Assembly: GCA_023565505.1 (NCBI GenBank)
Contig: JAIMBI010000008.1
Location: forward strand, 43,840-107,839
Source of the DNA: Actinomycetes bacterium
GTDB taxonomy: Bacteria > Bacillota > Sulfobacillia > Sulfobacillales > JAIMBI01
Reading direction: 5' to 3'
DNA length: 64,000 nucleotides
The notes beneath the pieces were generated by a model, which had not been told where the DNA came from, made no database searches, and was given only the letters and a program-made list of their open reading frames with translations. Both the position numbers and the translations under genes were made by a program. Every line of letters begins with the position of its first letter. Position 1 is the first letter of the stretch. Below, piece after piece: positions 1 to 8,046 of the stretch.

Positions 1-638
1 TGCTTCTTGCCCAGGGCGAGCGTCGCCTTGGCGTGCCGGGCCACCAAGCGGGCCAGTTCCAGCGTGGCCGTGCGGAGGTTTTCCGGCGGCACGACCCGGT
101 TGACCAAGCCGAACCGGAGGGCGTCCTCGGCATCCATGAACTCGCCGGTGAACAGCATCTCCGCGGCCTTCTTGCGGCCCACGTTCCGGCTCAAGGCCAC
201 CGCCGGCGTGCTGCAGAAGAACCCAATCTTGATCCCCGGCGTCGCAAACTTGGCCACGCTCGATGCCACCGCCAGGTCCGCCGTGGCCACCAGCTGGCAC
301 CCCGCCGCCGTCGCGATCCCGTGCACTTCCGCCACCACGATCTGGGGCATCCGTCGGATCGTCTGCATCGTCGAAAAACACGTCTCGAAGAGCTCCAGAA
401 CGGCAGGCGCGTCGCCTTGGAGAATCTCCCGGAGGTCGTGTCCGGAACTGAACACCGTGCCCGCTCCGCGCAGGATGACCACGTTGAGCCGGTCCGCCCG
501 CACGATCCCCTGGAGCGTCTCGTCCAGGGCCAGCAGCATCTCCCGGGACAGGGCGTTGCGCTTGTCGGGGTGGTTGAGCGTCACGATGCCGATCCGCTCG
601 TCCTCGAAGGTCGGGTCATAAAGAACCAGTTCGGCCAT
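1..638 (-). CDS. Enoyl-CoA hydratase/isomerase (crotonase) family protein, 3' end outside the window
   Basis: The gene reads leftward from an ATG at 638-636 that follows AGGAGG at good spacing, and runs off the left edge after about 212 codons. Residues 18-30 (IVTLNHPDKRNAL) are the usual crotonase opening, followed by the oxyanion-hole segment FSSGHDLREI and the second one around HGIATAAGCQLVATADLAVA. Crotonases hydrate 2-enoyl-CoA or isomerise acyl-CoA in fatty-acid and branched-chain acid catabolism in the cytosol. The Gly-His-Asp-Leu variant and the substrate cannot be resolved further. A second, different crotonase lies at 62.7-63.5 kb. The family call is firm, the exact reaction is not. 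Confidence 0.9.
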   Translation of the reverse strand, partial: MAELVLYDPTFEDERIGIVTLNHPDKRNALSREMLLALDETLQGIVRADRLNVVILRGAGTVFSSGHDLREILQGDAPAVLELFETCFSTMQTIRRMPQIVVAEVHGIATAAGCQLVATADLAVASSVAKFATPGIKIGFFCSTPAVALSRNVGRKKAAEMLFTGEFMDAEDALRFGLVNRVVPPENLRTATLELARLVARHAKATLALGKK

Positions 639-910
639 GTCTTCCGCCTCCTGCTCGCCATCCGTGCCCGTCATGCGGTCGTTGCTGCGACCAGTGTATC
701 CGATGGGCGGCCCGCGGCCTAGCTCCGCCCGCACGGAACACCTCCGGGCGCCGTCATGGCCACCTCCGCCGGTCTCCGGCCGGGATCCCCGTCCTCACGG
801 CGATTGTTGGGCTGAGGGGCGTCGCCATCCCCGCCCCGTCACGGCTTGGGCTTCCGTCTCTGGCCTGCCTGTCGTGATCCCACAGGTTCTAGCGCAGAGC
901 CGCCGCGGTC

Positions 911-939
911 TTGACCGTACACGCCGAGCCGGGTATACT
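911..939 (+). promoter_or_regulatory. Sigma-70-type promoter of tRNA-Pro
   Basis: TTGACC at 911-916 and TATACT at 934-939 are separated by exactly 17 bases, with the tRNA starting 12 bases after the -10 box. This is close to the consensus for the main vegetative sigma factor and stands out in GC-rich DNA. Confidence 0.8.
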
Positions 940-951
940 GACAGCGGACGC

Positions 952-1028
952 CGGGGAGTGGCGCAGTTTGGTAGCGCGCCTGCTTCGGGAGCAGGAGGTC
1001 GCAGGTTCAAATCCTGTCTCTCCGACCA
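952..1028 (+). tRNA. tRNA-Pro (anticodon CGG)
   Basis: A complete cloverleaf can be folded. The acceptor arm CGGGGAG pairs with CTCTCCG, with A73 and an encoded CCA at 1026-1028. The anticodon arm is CCTGC/GCAGG around the loop TTCGGGA, giving anticodon CGG, which reads CCG. The T arm contains GGTTCAAATCC. The gene has its own promoter and terminator and so is a one-gene unit. Confidence 0.97.
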
Positions 1029-1039
1029 ATTGATGCCAA

Positions 1040-1064
1040 CGCCGCCTACTGGGCGGCGATTTTT
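1040..1064 (+). terminator. Rho-independent terminator of tRNA-Pro
   Basis: CGCCGCC (1040-1046) pairs with GGCGGCG (1052-1058) around a five-base loop and is followed by ATTTTT. It begins 11 bases after the tRNA CCA end. Confidence 0.85.
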
Positions 1065-1163
1065 ATTGCCGCGGCGAGGCAGGCCCCATGCATCGGGCCG
1101 CACGGGACGGTGCACATTGACCTCCGAGAAGGGTTGCCATGCGCAAAGGGGGAGACGGCCACC

Positions 1164-1340
1164 ATGGCTCGACGGCGTCGCACGCTCCTGGTGCCCGAGG
1201 CGGCGCGCGCACTGGCCCGACTTCGGCTAAGCGCCGCGGCGGCCAAACGGCCTGAGCCACCCCCCAAGTCAGCCGCGGATCGGTTTCGCGAGCTCGCGCG
1301 GGCCGTCGTGCTCCGCCACCACTACCTCAAGCAGGACTAA
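1164..1340 (+). CDS. Small basic protein, possibly a divergent small acid-soluble spore protein
   Basis: This encodes 58 residues from an ATG at 1164 preceded by AAAGGGGGAG. It opens with MARRRR and the segment LLVPEAARALARL, which resembles the N-terminal LVPEA..AL stretch of some alpha/beta-type spore proteins. The second half, rich in Arg and Pro, lacks the conserved GG..V.RM end of that family. It could instead be an unrelated nucleic-acid-binding peptide. Its TAA stop (1338-1340) interlocks with the TAG stop of the convergent dapB. The reading frame is well supported by the ribosome site; the function is a guess. Confidence 0.5.
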   Translation: MARRRRTLLVPEAARALARLRLSAAAAKRPEPPPKSAADRFRELARAVVLRHHYLKQD

Positions 1341-2089
1341 GACTGCAGGATGTCGCCGAGGTCGTCCACCAGACGGCCACGCAAGCTGTGCATCTTGCGC
1401 ACGGCGGCCAACACGCCGTCGGCGTACGCGCTGCGGTCGTGCACGTCGTGGCGGATGGACAGCACCTGACCCGCCGCACCGAAGATGACGGTCTGGTGAG
1501 CCACCAGCCCGGGCAACCGGATGGCGTGAACCGGGATGTCGTCCGGATCCCGGCGCCACGTGCGGGCCAGCAGCGTGGCCATGCGCAGCGCGGTACCCGA
1601 AGGGCGGTCCTTCTTCGTCGCGTGGTGCCCCTCCACCACCTCGACGGCGGTGAAGTAGCGGGCCGCCTGCTCCGCCAGGCGCTCGGCCACCCAGGCCCCC
1701 ACCGAAAAGTTGGCGATGAGCGCCGCCCCGACCTGGTGCTCCGCCACCGCCCGGGCGAGCGCCTCGCGCTGCTCCGCCCGGAATCCCGTGGTGCCCACGA
1801 CGATGGACCATCCCCGCGCCACCGCCTCCATCAGGCGGGGAAACGCCGACTCGGCCTCCGTGAAGTCGATGAGCACCTCCGGCGCGGCCGCCGCCGCCCG
1901 CGCCACCGAGTCGACGATGGTCACGTCGAGGTCCGGGTCGCCCCAGAGGGCCCCCAGGTGCTCGCCCGCGTGGCGGGCCCCGATAGCCGCCACCAACTCC
2001 ATGTCCGGCGCCGCGACCACTGCTCGTCCCACTTCCCGGCCCGTTCGCCCGGTGGCACCCGCCAGCGCGACCCGGATCCGTTCCGCCAT
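1337..2089 (-). CDS. dapB: 4-hydroxy-tetrahydrodipicolinate reductase
   Basis: DapB reduces hydroxy-tetrahydrodipicolinate with NAD(P)H in the lysine/meso-diaminopimelate pathway; in spore formers the pathway also feeds dipicolinate. The 250 residues are slightly shorter than usual (about 265). The N-terminal nucleotide-binding loop is ALAGATGRTGREV (8-20), VVGTTGF follows at 97-103, and the catalytic segment is EGHHATKKDRPSGTA with His155, His156 and Lys159/Lys160. The start lies 5 bases after the stop of the acyl-CoA dehydrogenase gene, so it is probably the last gene of the long leftward unit. The neighbour is metabolically unrelated. Confidence 0.95.
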   Translation of the reverse strand: MAERIRVALAGATGRTGREVGRAVVAAPDMELVAAIGARHAGEHLGALWGDPDLDVTIVDSVARAAAAAPEVLIDFTEAESAFPRLMEAVARGWSIVVGTTGFRAEQREALARAVAEHQVGAALIANFSVGAWVAERLAEQAARYFTAVEVVEGHHATKKDRPSGTALRMATLLARTWRRDPDDIPVHAIRLPGLVAHQTVIFGAAGQVLSIRHDVHDRSAYADGVLAAVRKMHSLRGRLVDDLGDILQS

Positions 2090-2094
2090 CTGCC

Positions 2095-3264
2095 TTAGCC
2101 CTCCAGCTGCCCCTCGGCCTCGGCCCGCACGACCTCGCCGGCCAGGATGAGCCGCATGATCTCCGAGGTGCCTTCATAAATCTCGGTTGCCTTCGCATCG
2201 CGGAGCAGGCGCTCCACGCCCGCCTCCCGGAGATAGCCGTAGCCCCCGTGGATCTGCACGGCCTGGAGGGCGTGTCGCACCGCCGCCTCGGACGCGAACA
2301 GTTTCGCCGCAGCCGCCAGGGGGCGCACGGAGCCTCCTTCGTCGCGCCGCCGCGCCGCCTCGTACGTCAACAGCCGGGCCGCGTGCAAGTCTCGGACCAT
2401 GTCCGCCAGCTTGAACCGGATGGCCTCGAACCGTTCCAGGGGTTGGCCGAACTGGCGCCGCACCCGGGCATAGCGCGCCGACCGCGCCAGAGCAGCCGCC
2501 AGCATGCCGCAGGCCTGCGCCGCGATGCCGATGCGCCCCCCGTCGAGCAGGTCCAGCGCGATCCGGTAGCCCTCGCCCTCGGCGCCCAGTCGGTGCGTTT
2601 CGGGCACGAACACGTCGTCCAGATGGATTTCGCTGGTGCGCGACGCGTGAAGCCCCAACTTCCGCTCCGCCCGCCCGAAGGTCACCCCCGGGTTCGACTT
2701 GTCCACCACCCAGATGGTCATCCCGTCGCGCCCCGACGTCCCCTCCAGCCGACCGACGACCAGGTAGCGCTCTGCCTCGCCGGCACTGGTGATGAACGCC
2801 TTGTGCCCGCTGATCCGGTAGCCGCCGGGAACCCGGCGGCCCACCGTTCTCACCTCCGCCGCGTTCGAGCCGACCCCCGGTTCGGTGAGGGCGAACGCGC
2901 CGATCCACTCGCCGCGGATGAGCGCCGGCAGCCAGGTACGCCGCTGCCACTCGGTCCCATAGCGCCAGATCCCCTCGACGTGGAGGGTGTTGTGCACCTC
3001 GTAAATCACGGCGGTGGCCGGGCACACCTCCGCCAGCGCCTCCACCACGAGCGCCTGGGCCAGGCTGCTGGCCCCCGCCCCGCCGTACTCCGGCGGCACC
3101 GTCAGCCCGAAATACCCCTGTTCCGCCAGAAGCTTGAGGTTCTCGCGCGGAAACGCCCCCGTCTCATCATATGCGGCACTTCGCGGCGCGATTTCAGATT
3201 TTGCCAGACGACGGGCCGCGCCCCGGATCGTCCGCTCATCAGGGGTCAGGATGCTGTACTCCAT
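2095..3264 (-). CDS. Acyl-CoA dehydrogenase
   Basis: This is an FAD enzyme that introduces the alpha,beta double bond into an acyl-CoA, passing electrons to ETF. The chosen ATG at 3264 gives 389 residues, the usual family length; an upstream in-frame start at 3330 would add 22 residues unlike the family. Signatures seen are FALTEPGVGSNA (flavin/substrate loop), RRQFGQPLERFEAIRFKLADM, QIHGGYGYLREAGVERLLRDA and IYEGTSEIMR with the catalytic Glu region near the C-terminus. It overlaps the end of meaB by 26 bases. Placement after a mutase small subunit and meaB suggests a short or branched-chain substrate, but this is inferred from context. Confidence 0.93.
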   Translation of the reverse strand: MEYSILTPDERTIRGAARRLAKSEIAPRSAAYDETGAFPRENLKLLAEQGYFGLTVPPEYGGAGASSLAQALVVEALAEVCPATAVIYEVHNTLHVEGIWRYGTEWQRRTWLPALIRGEWIGAFALTEPGVGSNAAEVRTVGRRVPGGYRISGHKAFITSAGEAERYLVVGRLEGTSGRDGMTIWVVDKSNPGVTFGRAERKLGLHASRTSEIHLDDVFVPETHRLGAEGEGYRIALDLLDGGRIGIAAQACGMLAAALARSARYARVRRQFGQPLERFEAIRFKLADMVRDLHAARLLTYEAARRRDEGGSVRPLAAAAKLFASEAAVRHALQAVQIHGGYGYLREAGVERLLRDAKATEIYEGTSEIMRLILAGEVVRAEAEGQLEG

Positions 3265-4222
3265 CTCCGAACTGTCCCGCTGGAATGCCTCCGGCCCGCC
3301 GCAGCACCCACCGGGCCACCGTGGCGGCATCCTCCGTGCCTTCGATCACGGCGTCGATCTGCGCCCGCCACTCGGGCGACGCGACCATCCGGCGCAGGTA
3401 GCGGTCCAACGCATCGAGGGCCGCGTGGCGCACCAGGGCCTCGGCCTGGCGACGGCGTCGCTCCCCGAGCCGGCCGGACGCCGTCAGAAACCCGTGATGC
3501 CGCTCGATGGCCGCCAGCAGCGTGTCGACGCCCTGCCGGTCCTGGGCCACCGTCCGCACCACCTCGGGCCGCCAGGGGGGCGGCTCGGCAACCAGGTTCA
3601 GCATCGCCTCGAGCTCCCGAACGGTCCGGTCGGCTCCCTCGCGATCCGCCTTGTTCACCACGAAGATGTCCGCAATCTCCAGGATCCCGGCCTTGATGGC
3701 CTGGATGTCGTCGCCCAGACCGGGAGCCAGGACTACCAGCACCGTCTGGGCCAGCTCCATGATCTCGATCTCGCTCTGACCGGCGCCCACCGTCTCGACG
3801 AAGATCCACTGGAAGCCGGCGGCGTCCAGCACCTCCAGCGTGCCCGCCGTGGCCCGCGACAGCCCACCCGTCTGACCCCGGCTTGCGAGACTGCGCATGA
3901 AGACACCCGCATCCATCGTGGCGTCCTGCATGCGGATGCGGTCGCCCAGGATCGCGCCCCCGGAGAAGGGACTCGAGGGGTCCACCGCGATGATGCCCAC
4001 CGTCTCCCCGCGGGCCCTGACGGCGAGGGCCAGGGCGTCGACCAAGGTCGACTTCCCCACCCCGGGAGCCCCGGTGACACCGACCACCCGCGCACGGCCG
4101 GCGTGCGGAAACAACTCCCGCAGCAGCTCGGCCGCGGCGCCGCCGCCCCGGTCCACCACCGTGAGCGCCCGGGCGATGGCCCGCCGTTGCCCCGCCAGGA
4201 CACCTTCCCCCAGCGGACTCAT
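3239..4222 (-). CDS. meaB: MeaB/ArgK-family GTPase, acyl-CoA mutase chaperone
   Basis: MeaB-type GTPases gate loading and protection of adenosylcobalamin in methylmalonyl- or isobutyryl-CoA mutases. The 327 residues contain the Walker [10 protein letters not shown] (51-59), the switch segment [16 protein letters not shown] (about 80-95), [11 protein letters not shown] and the base-specificity motif NKAD. The ATG overlaps the TGA of the mutase small subunit in ATGA, so translation is probably coupled. The pairing with the B12 subunit rather than with the large subunit 33 kb away is notable. Confidence 0.94.
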   Translation of the reverse strand: MSPLGEGVLAGQRRAIARALTVVDRGGGAAAELLRELFPHAGRARVVGVTGAPGVGKSTLVDALALAVRARGETVGIIAVDPSSPFSGGAILGDRIRMQDATMDAGVFMRSLASRGQTGGLSRATAGTLEVLDAAGFQWIFVETVGAGQSEIEIMELAQTVLVVLAPGLGDDIQAIKAGILEIADIFVVNKADREGADRTVRELEAMLNLVAEPPPWRPEVVRTVAQDRQGVDTLLAAIERHHGFLTASGRLGERRRRQAEALVRHAALDALDRYLRRMVASPEWRAQIDAVIEGTEDAATVARWVLRRAGGIPAGQFGDGVQHPDP

Positions 4223-4608
4223 GCCTCGGGGACCCTGTCGCGAATGAACTTGACGATGTCCCGGGTGTCCGTGCCGGGGCCGAACACCGCCGCCACGCCC
4301 GCCTCGAGCATCGCCGGCACGTCCTCCTCGGGGATGATGCCCCCCAGGAGGATGAGCACGTCGTCCTGCCCGTTCTTCCGGATGAGGTCGACGATCCGGG
4401 GCACCAGGGTACCGTGGGCCCCGGAGAGGATCGAGATGGCGACCACCTGCACGTCTTCCTGCAGCGCCGCCTCCGCGATCTGCTCCGGCGTCTGGTGCAG
4501 CCCGGTGTAAATCACCTCCATCCCGGCGTCGCGCAGCGCCCGCGCAATCACCTTGGCCCCCCGGTCATGGCCGTCCAGACCCGGTTTGGCCACCAATACC
4601 CTGATCAT
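4219..4608 (-). CDS. Acyl-CoA mutase small (cobalamin-binding) subunit, IcmB/MutB-C-terminal type
   Basis: This 129-residue protein is a stand-alone B12-binding domain. The DxHxxG motif is at residues 12-17 (DGHDRG), so His14 should be the lower axial ligand of cobalt. [10 protein letters not shown] with Ser62-Gly63 and [11 protein letters not shown] with Gly89-Gly90 complete the nucleotide-tail binding site. Length and sequence match small subunits of two-component mutases. The catalytic partner is most likely the large subunit at 37.4-39.1 kb. The gene follows ccmD by 37 bases and overlaps meaB. Whether it serves a methylmalonyl- or isobutyryl-CoA mutase is discussed with the large subunit. 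Confidence 0.93.
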   Translation of the reverse strand: MIRVLVAKPGLDGHDRGAKVIARALRDAGMEVIYTGLHQTPEQIAEAALQEDVQVVAISILSGAHGTLVPRIVDLIRKNGQDDVLILLGGIIPEEDVPAMLEAGVAAVFGPGTDTRDIVKFIRDRVPEA

Positions 4609-4645
4609 CCCGCCTCGCTCGCTCCCTCCAGCGGCACGGACCGCC

Positions 4646-4855
4646 TCAGGCCTTGATCCCGGTGCGGCCTACCGACGACGGGTCCGCCTCCTTGGCGTCC
4701 TCCTGGATATGGTACTCCTCCCGCAGGAGGTCCACCTCCTGCTGGATGCGCCGGCTACGCTCCAGCATGCGGTAGAGGAACCCGAACATGATCACGAACA
4801 ACGCCGTATAACCGAAGAAGAGGAACCAAAGATCCTGACGCTCGAGCGGACTCAT
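4646..4855 (-). CDS. ccmD: CcmD-like small membrane protein of cytochrome c maturation
   Basis: The 69-residue protein has one N-terminal membrane segment (about 9-28, [20 protein letters not shown]) followed by a charged cytosolic helix ([18 protein letters not shown]). This is the layout of CcmD, which helps release holo-CcmE from the CcmABC complex. AAGGGG lies 8 bases before the ATG. Sequence conservation in CcmD is weak, so the call rests on size, topology and the position directly after ccmC. Confidence 0.75.
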   Translation of the reverse strand: MSPLERQDLWFLFFGYTALFVIMFGFLYRMLERSRRIQQEVDLLREEYHIQEDAKEADPSSVGRTGIKA

Positions 4856-4898
4856 GCTGCACGCCCCTTCTTCCTCAAAGACTCGCCCCGCCGCGCCG

Positions 4899-5597
4899 CT
4901 AAAGGGGTTCCAAGCCCCGGCGCAGCTGTTCGCGTACCGCCTCGAGACCCTGTTCCGCCTTCAACAGCCGCACGCGGACCGTCATCCAGGCCGCATAAAG
5001 GTAGAGGAACGCGGCCATGGACACGAACATGGCCACGACCATCCGGGGCGGCATGGCAATCCCCTGGCTCGTGATGACCACCGGATGGATGGAGTTCCAC
5101 CAGCGGACGGACAGGTAGTCGATGGGCACCATGAAGAAGGCGACCACCGCCAGGACGGCCGAGTAGACGCCCCGGCGTTCCGGGTTGTCCGTCCAGTCCC
5201 GCAGGAGCAGGTAGCCGACGAACAACACCCACAGGATGACCGTCGTGGTCAACCGCGGGTCCCACGTCCACCAGACGCCCCAGGCCGCACGCCCCCAAAG
5301 AATCCCGCTCACGAGGATCATGGTCGTCAGCACGGTGCCCACTTCGGCCGACGCGGCCGCGACGATGTCCCACCGCGGGGTCCGCGTCCGGAGATAGGCC
5401 AGACTGGCGACGAACGTCACCAGATAGGCCAGGCCGCCCGCCGTCGCAGCGCCCATGTGGAAGTAGAAGATCCGCTGGCTCGACAGCAACATGCGGTCGT
5501 CCGGCGTCCAGATGAAGTTGAGGTACAGAGCCAGCACCCACAAGGGCGCCATGAACCAGATCCAGCGATCGCGCCCGGTGCGCCCCGCGCCCGCCAT
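4899..5597 (-). CDS. ccmC: Heme exporter/heme handling protein CcmC
   Basis: CcmC presents heme to CcmE on the outer face of the membrane. From the ATG at 5597 (GGGAGGTG seven bases upstream) the protein has 232 residues and six predicted membrane helices. The tryptophan-rich WWD motif WGVWWTWD is at residues 106-113, and a candidate axial heme ligand is His47 in FYFHMG. A longer in-frame reading upstream overlaps ccmB on the other frame and is not protein-like. The stop-to-start distance to ccmB is 2 bases. Confidence 0.94.
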   Translation of the reverse strand: MAGAGRTGRDRWIWFMAPLWVLALYLNFIWTPDDRMLLSSQRIFYFHMGAATAGGLAYLVTFVASLAYLRTRTPRWDIVAAASAEVGTVLTTMILVSGILWGRAAWGVWWTWDPRLTTTVILWVLFVGYLLLRDWTDNPERRGVYSAVLAVVAFFMVPIDYLSVRWWNSIHPVVITSQGIAMPPRMVVAMFVSMAAFLYLYAAWMTVRVRLLKAEQGLEAVREQLRRGLEPL

Positions 5598-5599
5598 CG

Positions 5600-6268
5600 T
5601 CACACCTCCCAGACGTACTCGTAGAGGATGAGCGGCAATCCCAGGAACAACAGGTCGTAAGCCATCAGCGCATGTACCCAGGGCCACGGATTGCCCGGCC
5701 CGGCGTGAAGCACGGCGGCCGTCGCCTCGACGGCGAGGATCAGGACCGGAACCCCGAACGGCACCAGAAGAACCGGCAAGAGGACGTTGCCCGCCCGCGT
5801 GTTGGCGGCGATGGCGCCGAACAGGGTGCCGACCCCGACGAAGCCCAGCGCCCCGAGGGCGAGCAACAACCCCAAGAGGGGCCAGTCGTCCGGCCAGGGC
5901 TGGTTGAAGAGGGCGAAGAACACGGGGGTCATGATGGCCTCCATCCCCACCATGAACACGAACCCGGTCGTCAATTTGGCCGCGAAGATGGCCAACCGGT
6001 CCCCCGGTGCCATCACCAGCCCCACCATCGCGTCGGACTGCACCTCGTGCTCGAAGCCGCGTCCTACGGCCAGCATGCCCGCAAACAGGAAGCTCAACCA
6101 AAGAATACCCGGAAAGACGGGTCCGACGCGGACGCGGTACGGGTCCACCGCAAAGGCGAACAGGAACACCACCATGAGCGTGAAGGCCGCCATGGTGACC
6201 CAGGTGTCCTTGCTCCGCAGCTCGATGAGCAGGTCCTTGCGGACGATGGATCCGTACTTACGAAGCAC
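5600..6268 (-). CDS. ccmB: Heme exporter protein CcmB (ABC membrane subunit)
   Basis: CcmB is the membrane partner of the CcmA ATPase. The GTG at 6268, with GGGGGAT before it, gives 222 residues and overlaps ccmA by 11 bases; an ATG at 6334 would add 22 residues not seen in the family. The start VLRKYGSIVRKDLLIELRSK is typical of the cytosolic N-terminus, followed by six hydrophobic segments, including FLFAGMLAVGRGFEHEVQSD. Confidence 0.92.
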   Translation of the reverse strand: MLRKYGSIVRKDLLIELRSKDTWVTMAAFTLMVVFLFAFAVDPYRVRVGPVFPGILWLSFLFAGMLAVGRGFEHEVQSDAMVGLVMAPGDRLAIFAAKLTTGFVFMVGMEAIMTPVFFALFNQPWPDDWPLLGLLLALGALGFVGVGTLFGAIAANTRAGNVLLPVLLVPFGVPVLILAVEATAAVLHAGPGNPWPWVHALMAYDLLFLGLPLILYEYVWEV

Positions 6269-6992
6269 CGATCCCCCGCTCCGCAAACAGGCCCCGATAG
6301 CGGGCCTCAAGCTCCGACACCGGCCACTCGGCACGGCTCTTCCACGCGAGCAGGCGACCCTGCCACAGGATGCCGAACCGCGTCCCCAGGCGCTCCGCCT
6401 CCTCGAGATGATGCGTGATGACGAGCGCCCCTCCTCCTTCGGCGACCGCCTGCACCACCAGGTCGTCGAGCAGGCGCACCGCGTCCACGTCGAGTCCGGT
6501 GTACGGCTCGTCCAACAGCAACAGGCGCGGACGGGGCAGAAAGGTCCGGGCGATGGCCGCCCGCTGCTCCATCCCGCGCGAATACCGCCGCACCGGTTCG
6601 TGCTGGAACGGCCCCAGTCCCACTCGGCGGAGCATCTGCGCGGCGGCGTCCCGGGGAGCCGGCAGGCCGTACAGGCGCGCGTAGAACGTCAGGTTCTCCA
6701 GCCCGCTCAGCATCGGATACAACATGGATCGATGGCCCAGGTACCCGATGCGGGCGTCGGGCCCGTCGCTCGCCGCGCCGAACCGGCGGACGGTCCCTCC
6801 GCTCGGCTGCCAGACCCCCGCCAGGACGTTCAGCAGGGTGCTCTTGCCCGCGCCGTTGGGTCCCAGGACGACCCCCACTTCCCCCGCAGGCAGGTCGAAC
6901 GTGACGTCGCGGAGCACCCACCGTCCCCCGAGCCGCCTGGACAGGTGCCGGACCTCGAGCAGCGGTGCGTCTAGCCGGCCCGAGCCGTCCAC
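6258..6992 (-). CDS. ccmA: Cytochrome c maturation ABC ATPase CcmA
   Basis: The protein has 244 residues with Walker A GPNGAGKST (44-52), signature YSRGMEQRAAIAR, Walker B LLLLDEPYTGLD and switch histidines in THH. It energises release of heme-loaded CcmE with CcmB and CcmC. The start is GTG at 6992, inside the end of the upstream gene (22-base overlap) and preceded by GAGGAG. The short form without an extra C-terminal domain fits CcmA, and the gene order A-B-C-D supports it. Confidence 0.94.
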   Translation of the reverse strand: MDGSGRLDAPLLEVRHLSRRLGGRWVLRDVTFDLPAGEVGVVLGPNGAGKSTLLNVLAGVWQPSGGTVRRFGAASDGPDARIGYLGHRSMLYPMLSGLENLTFYARLYGLPAPRDAAAQMLRRVGLGPFQHEPVRRYSRGMEQRAAIARTFLPRPRLLLLDEPYTGLDVDAVRLLDDLVVQAVAEGGGALVITHHLEEAERLGTRFGILWQGRLLAWKSRAEWPVSELEARYRGLFAERGIGAS

Positions 6993-7804
6993 GTCCGTTC
7001 CAGCTCCTCGAGGACGTCCTGCGTCAACGCCCGGAAGTCCTCCTCATCCAACTCGCCCTGACGCCGCTGGGCCTCGAGCGAGGCGAGCCGCGCCAACAAC
7101 GCCTCCCGGCGGCCCGGGTCGGGCGCCTCCGGCCGCAAGGGATTCCAGTTCACGGCCAGCGCCACGCCGGCCAGCACCACCAGTCCCAGCACCACCGTGA
7201 AGACGGCCGCCGCCCGCGGGTAGCCCGCCGGCCGGGGCGGTGCCGCATTGCTCGGCCCGCTCCCGTTTTCAACGGCAATGGCGACCGTCTGGCCCGCTTG
7301 CACCCCCGCCGTGTCGTAGACCCGGAACGTCGGGCTGTGGGGCAGACCGGGGATGGTCCGGGGGGCAAGCGCCTGCCAGGCCGGGTTGAGCACGGCGGGC
7401 GCATTCATGCTGAGGGGGATCATGACCACTACGGCCCCCGTCGTCTGGGCCGCCGTGAAGCTCAGGAGCTTCGACGTCCCGTTCCACGGCACGGTGTACT
7501 TGAGGGCGAAGTTCTGCTGCCGGCCCAAGACCTCCACCGTGTCCGCCCCCGAGGGCTTGAGCTGCCCCTGGATCGCCGCGACCGGCCCGTGACCCTTCAG
7601 TACCGCGACGGTGGGATTGTCCTGGGGGCGCATGAACACCATCTGCTGGTAGACGGCCAGCGTCCGGCCGTGGGGCAGCAACACCAGCAGCTCCATCCCC
7701 ACGGCGGGTGCGGTCGCCGCCCGCACGCGCACCTCGCCCCCGGCCGCGACCAGGACCAACCCCACCAACACCGCCGCCAGCCACCGGCCCACGCTCCGGC
7801 TCAT
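6971..7804 (-). CDS. Secreted or membrane-anchored protein of the ccm cluster, unknown function
   Basis: This encodes 277 residues from the ATG at 7804, which overlaps the preceding TGA in ATGA. A signal-like segment spans residues 8-28 (WLAAVLVGLVLVAAG). An extracytoplasmic domain of about 180 residues follows, with no cysteine. A second hydrophobic helix (AAAVFTVVLGLVVLAGVALAV) sits near 220-240. The charged tail LLARLASLEAQRRQGELDEEDFRALT resembles the short SHOCT/CcmI-like tails that lie near membranes. It occupies the place of ccmG/ccmH between ccmF and ccmA. I do not recognise the external domain; a cytochrome c assembly role is inferred from position only. Confidence 0.8.
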   Translation of the reverse strand: MSRSVGRWLAAVLVGLVLVAAGGEVRVRAATAPAVGMELLVLLPHGRTLAVYQQMVFMRPQDNPTVAVLKGHGPVAAIQGQLKPSGADTVEVLGRQQNFALKYTVPWNGTSKLLSFTAAQTTGAVVVMIPLSMNAPAVLNPAWQALAPRTIPGLPHSPTFRVYDTAGVQAGQTVAIAVENGSGPSNAAPPRPAGYPRAAAVFTVVLGLVVLAGVALAVNWNPLRPEAPDPGRREALLARLASLEAQRRQGELDEEDFRALTQDVLEELERTWTARAG

Positions 7805-8046
7805 GCCTCGGCCTCCTCCCGCGGGCGCCCGCACGACCCGCACAGCGTCTGGTCGGCGGTGGGATAGGGCTCCCCGCACCAGAGACAGTATTTGGCGCGG
7901 AGTTCCGCGGCCACGGCCGCCCGCACGTCTGACCGGGGTGCCCCCTGCCCCGTTTCCGCCGGCTTCGCCCGCACAAACGGCACCACCGCCAGCCCGACGA
8001 CCCCGACGACCAGCGCCACGGCCAGCACCCATCCCACAGGCGTCAT
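7801..8046 (-). CDS. Small membrane-anchored zinc-ribbon-like protein in the ccm cluster
   Basis: The 81 residues comprise an N-terminal membrane helix (6-26, WVLAVALVVGVVGLAVVPFV), a linker and a C-terminal pair of Cys-x-x-Cys knuckles, YCLWCGEPY and LCGSCGRP. The spacing looks like a zinc ribbon, though one pair could act in thiol exchange. It overlaps both neighbours in ATGA junctions (ccmF upstream, the 277-residue protein downstream), so all three are probably translated together. No CcmG thioredoxin or CcmH LRCxxCQ motif is found anywhere in the cluster. Confidence 0.8.
   Translation of the reverse strand: MTPVGWVLAVALVVGVVGLAVVPFVRAKPAETGQGAPRSDVRAAVAAELRAKYCLWCGEPYPTADQTLCGSCGRPREEAEA

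Noticed and set aside
2248..4510. Two long plus-strand frames across acyl-CoA dehydrogenase and meaB
   Set aside because: Both are shadows of well-defined leftward genes.
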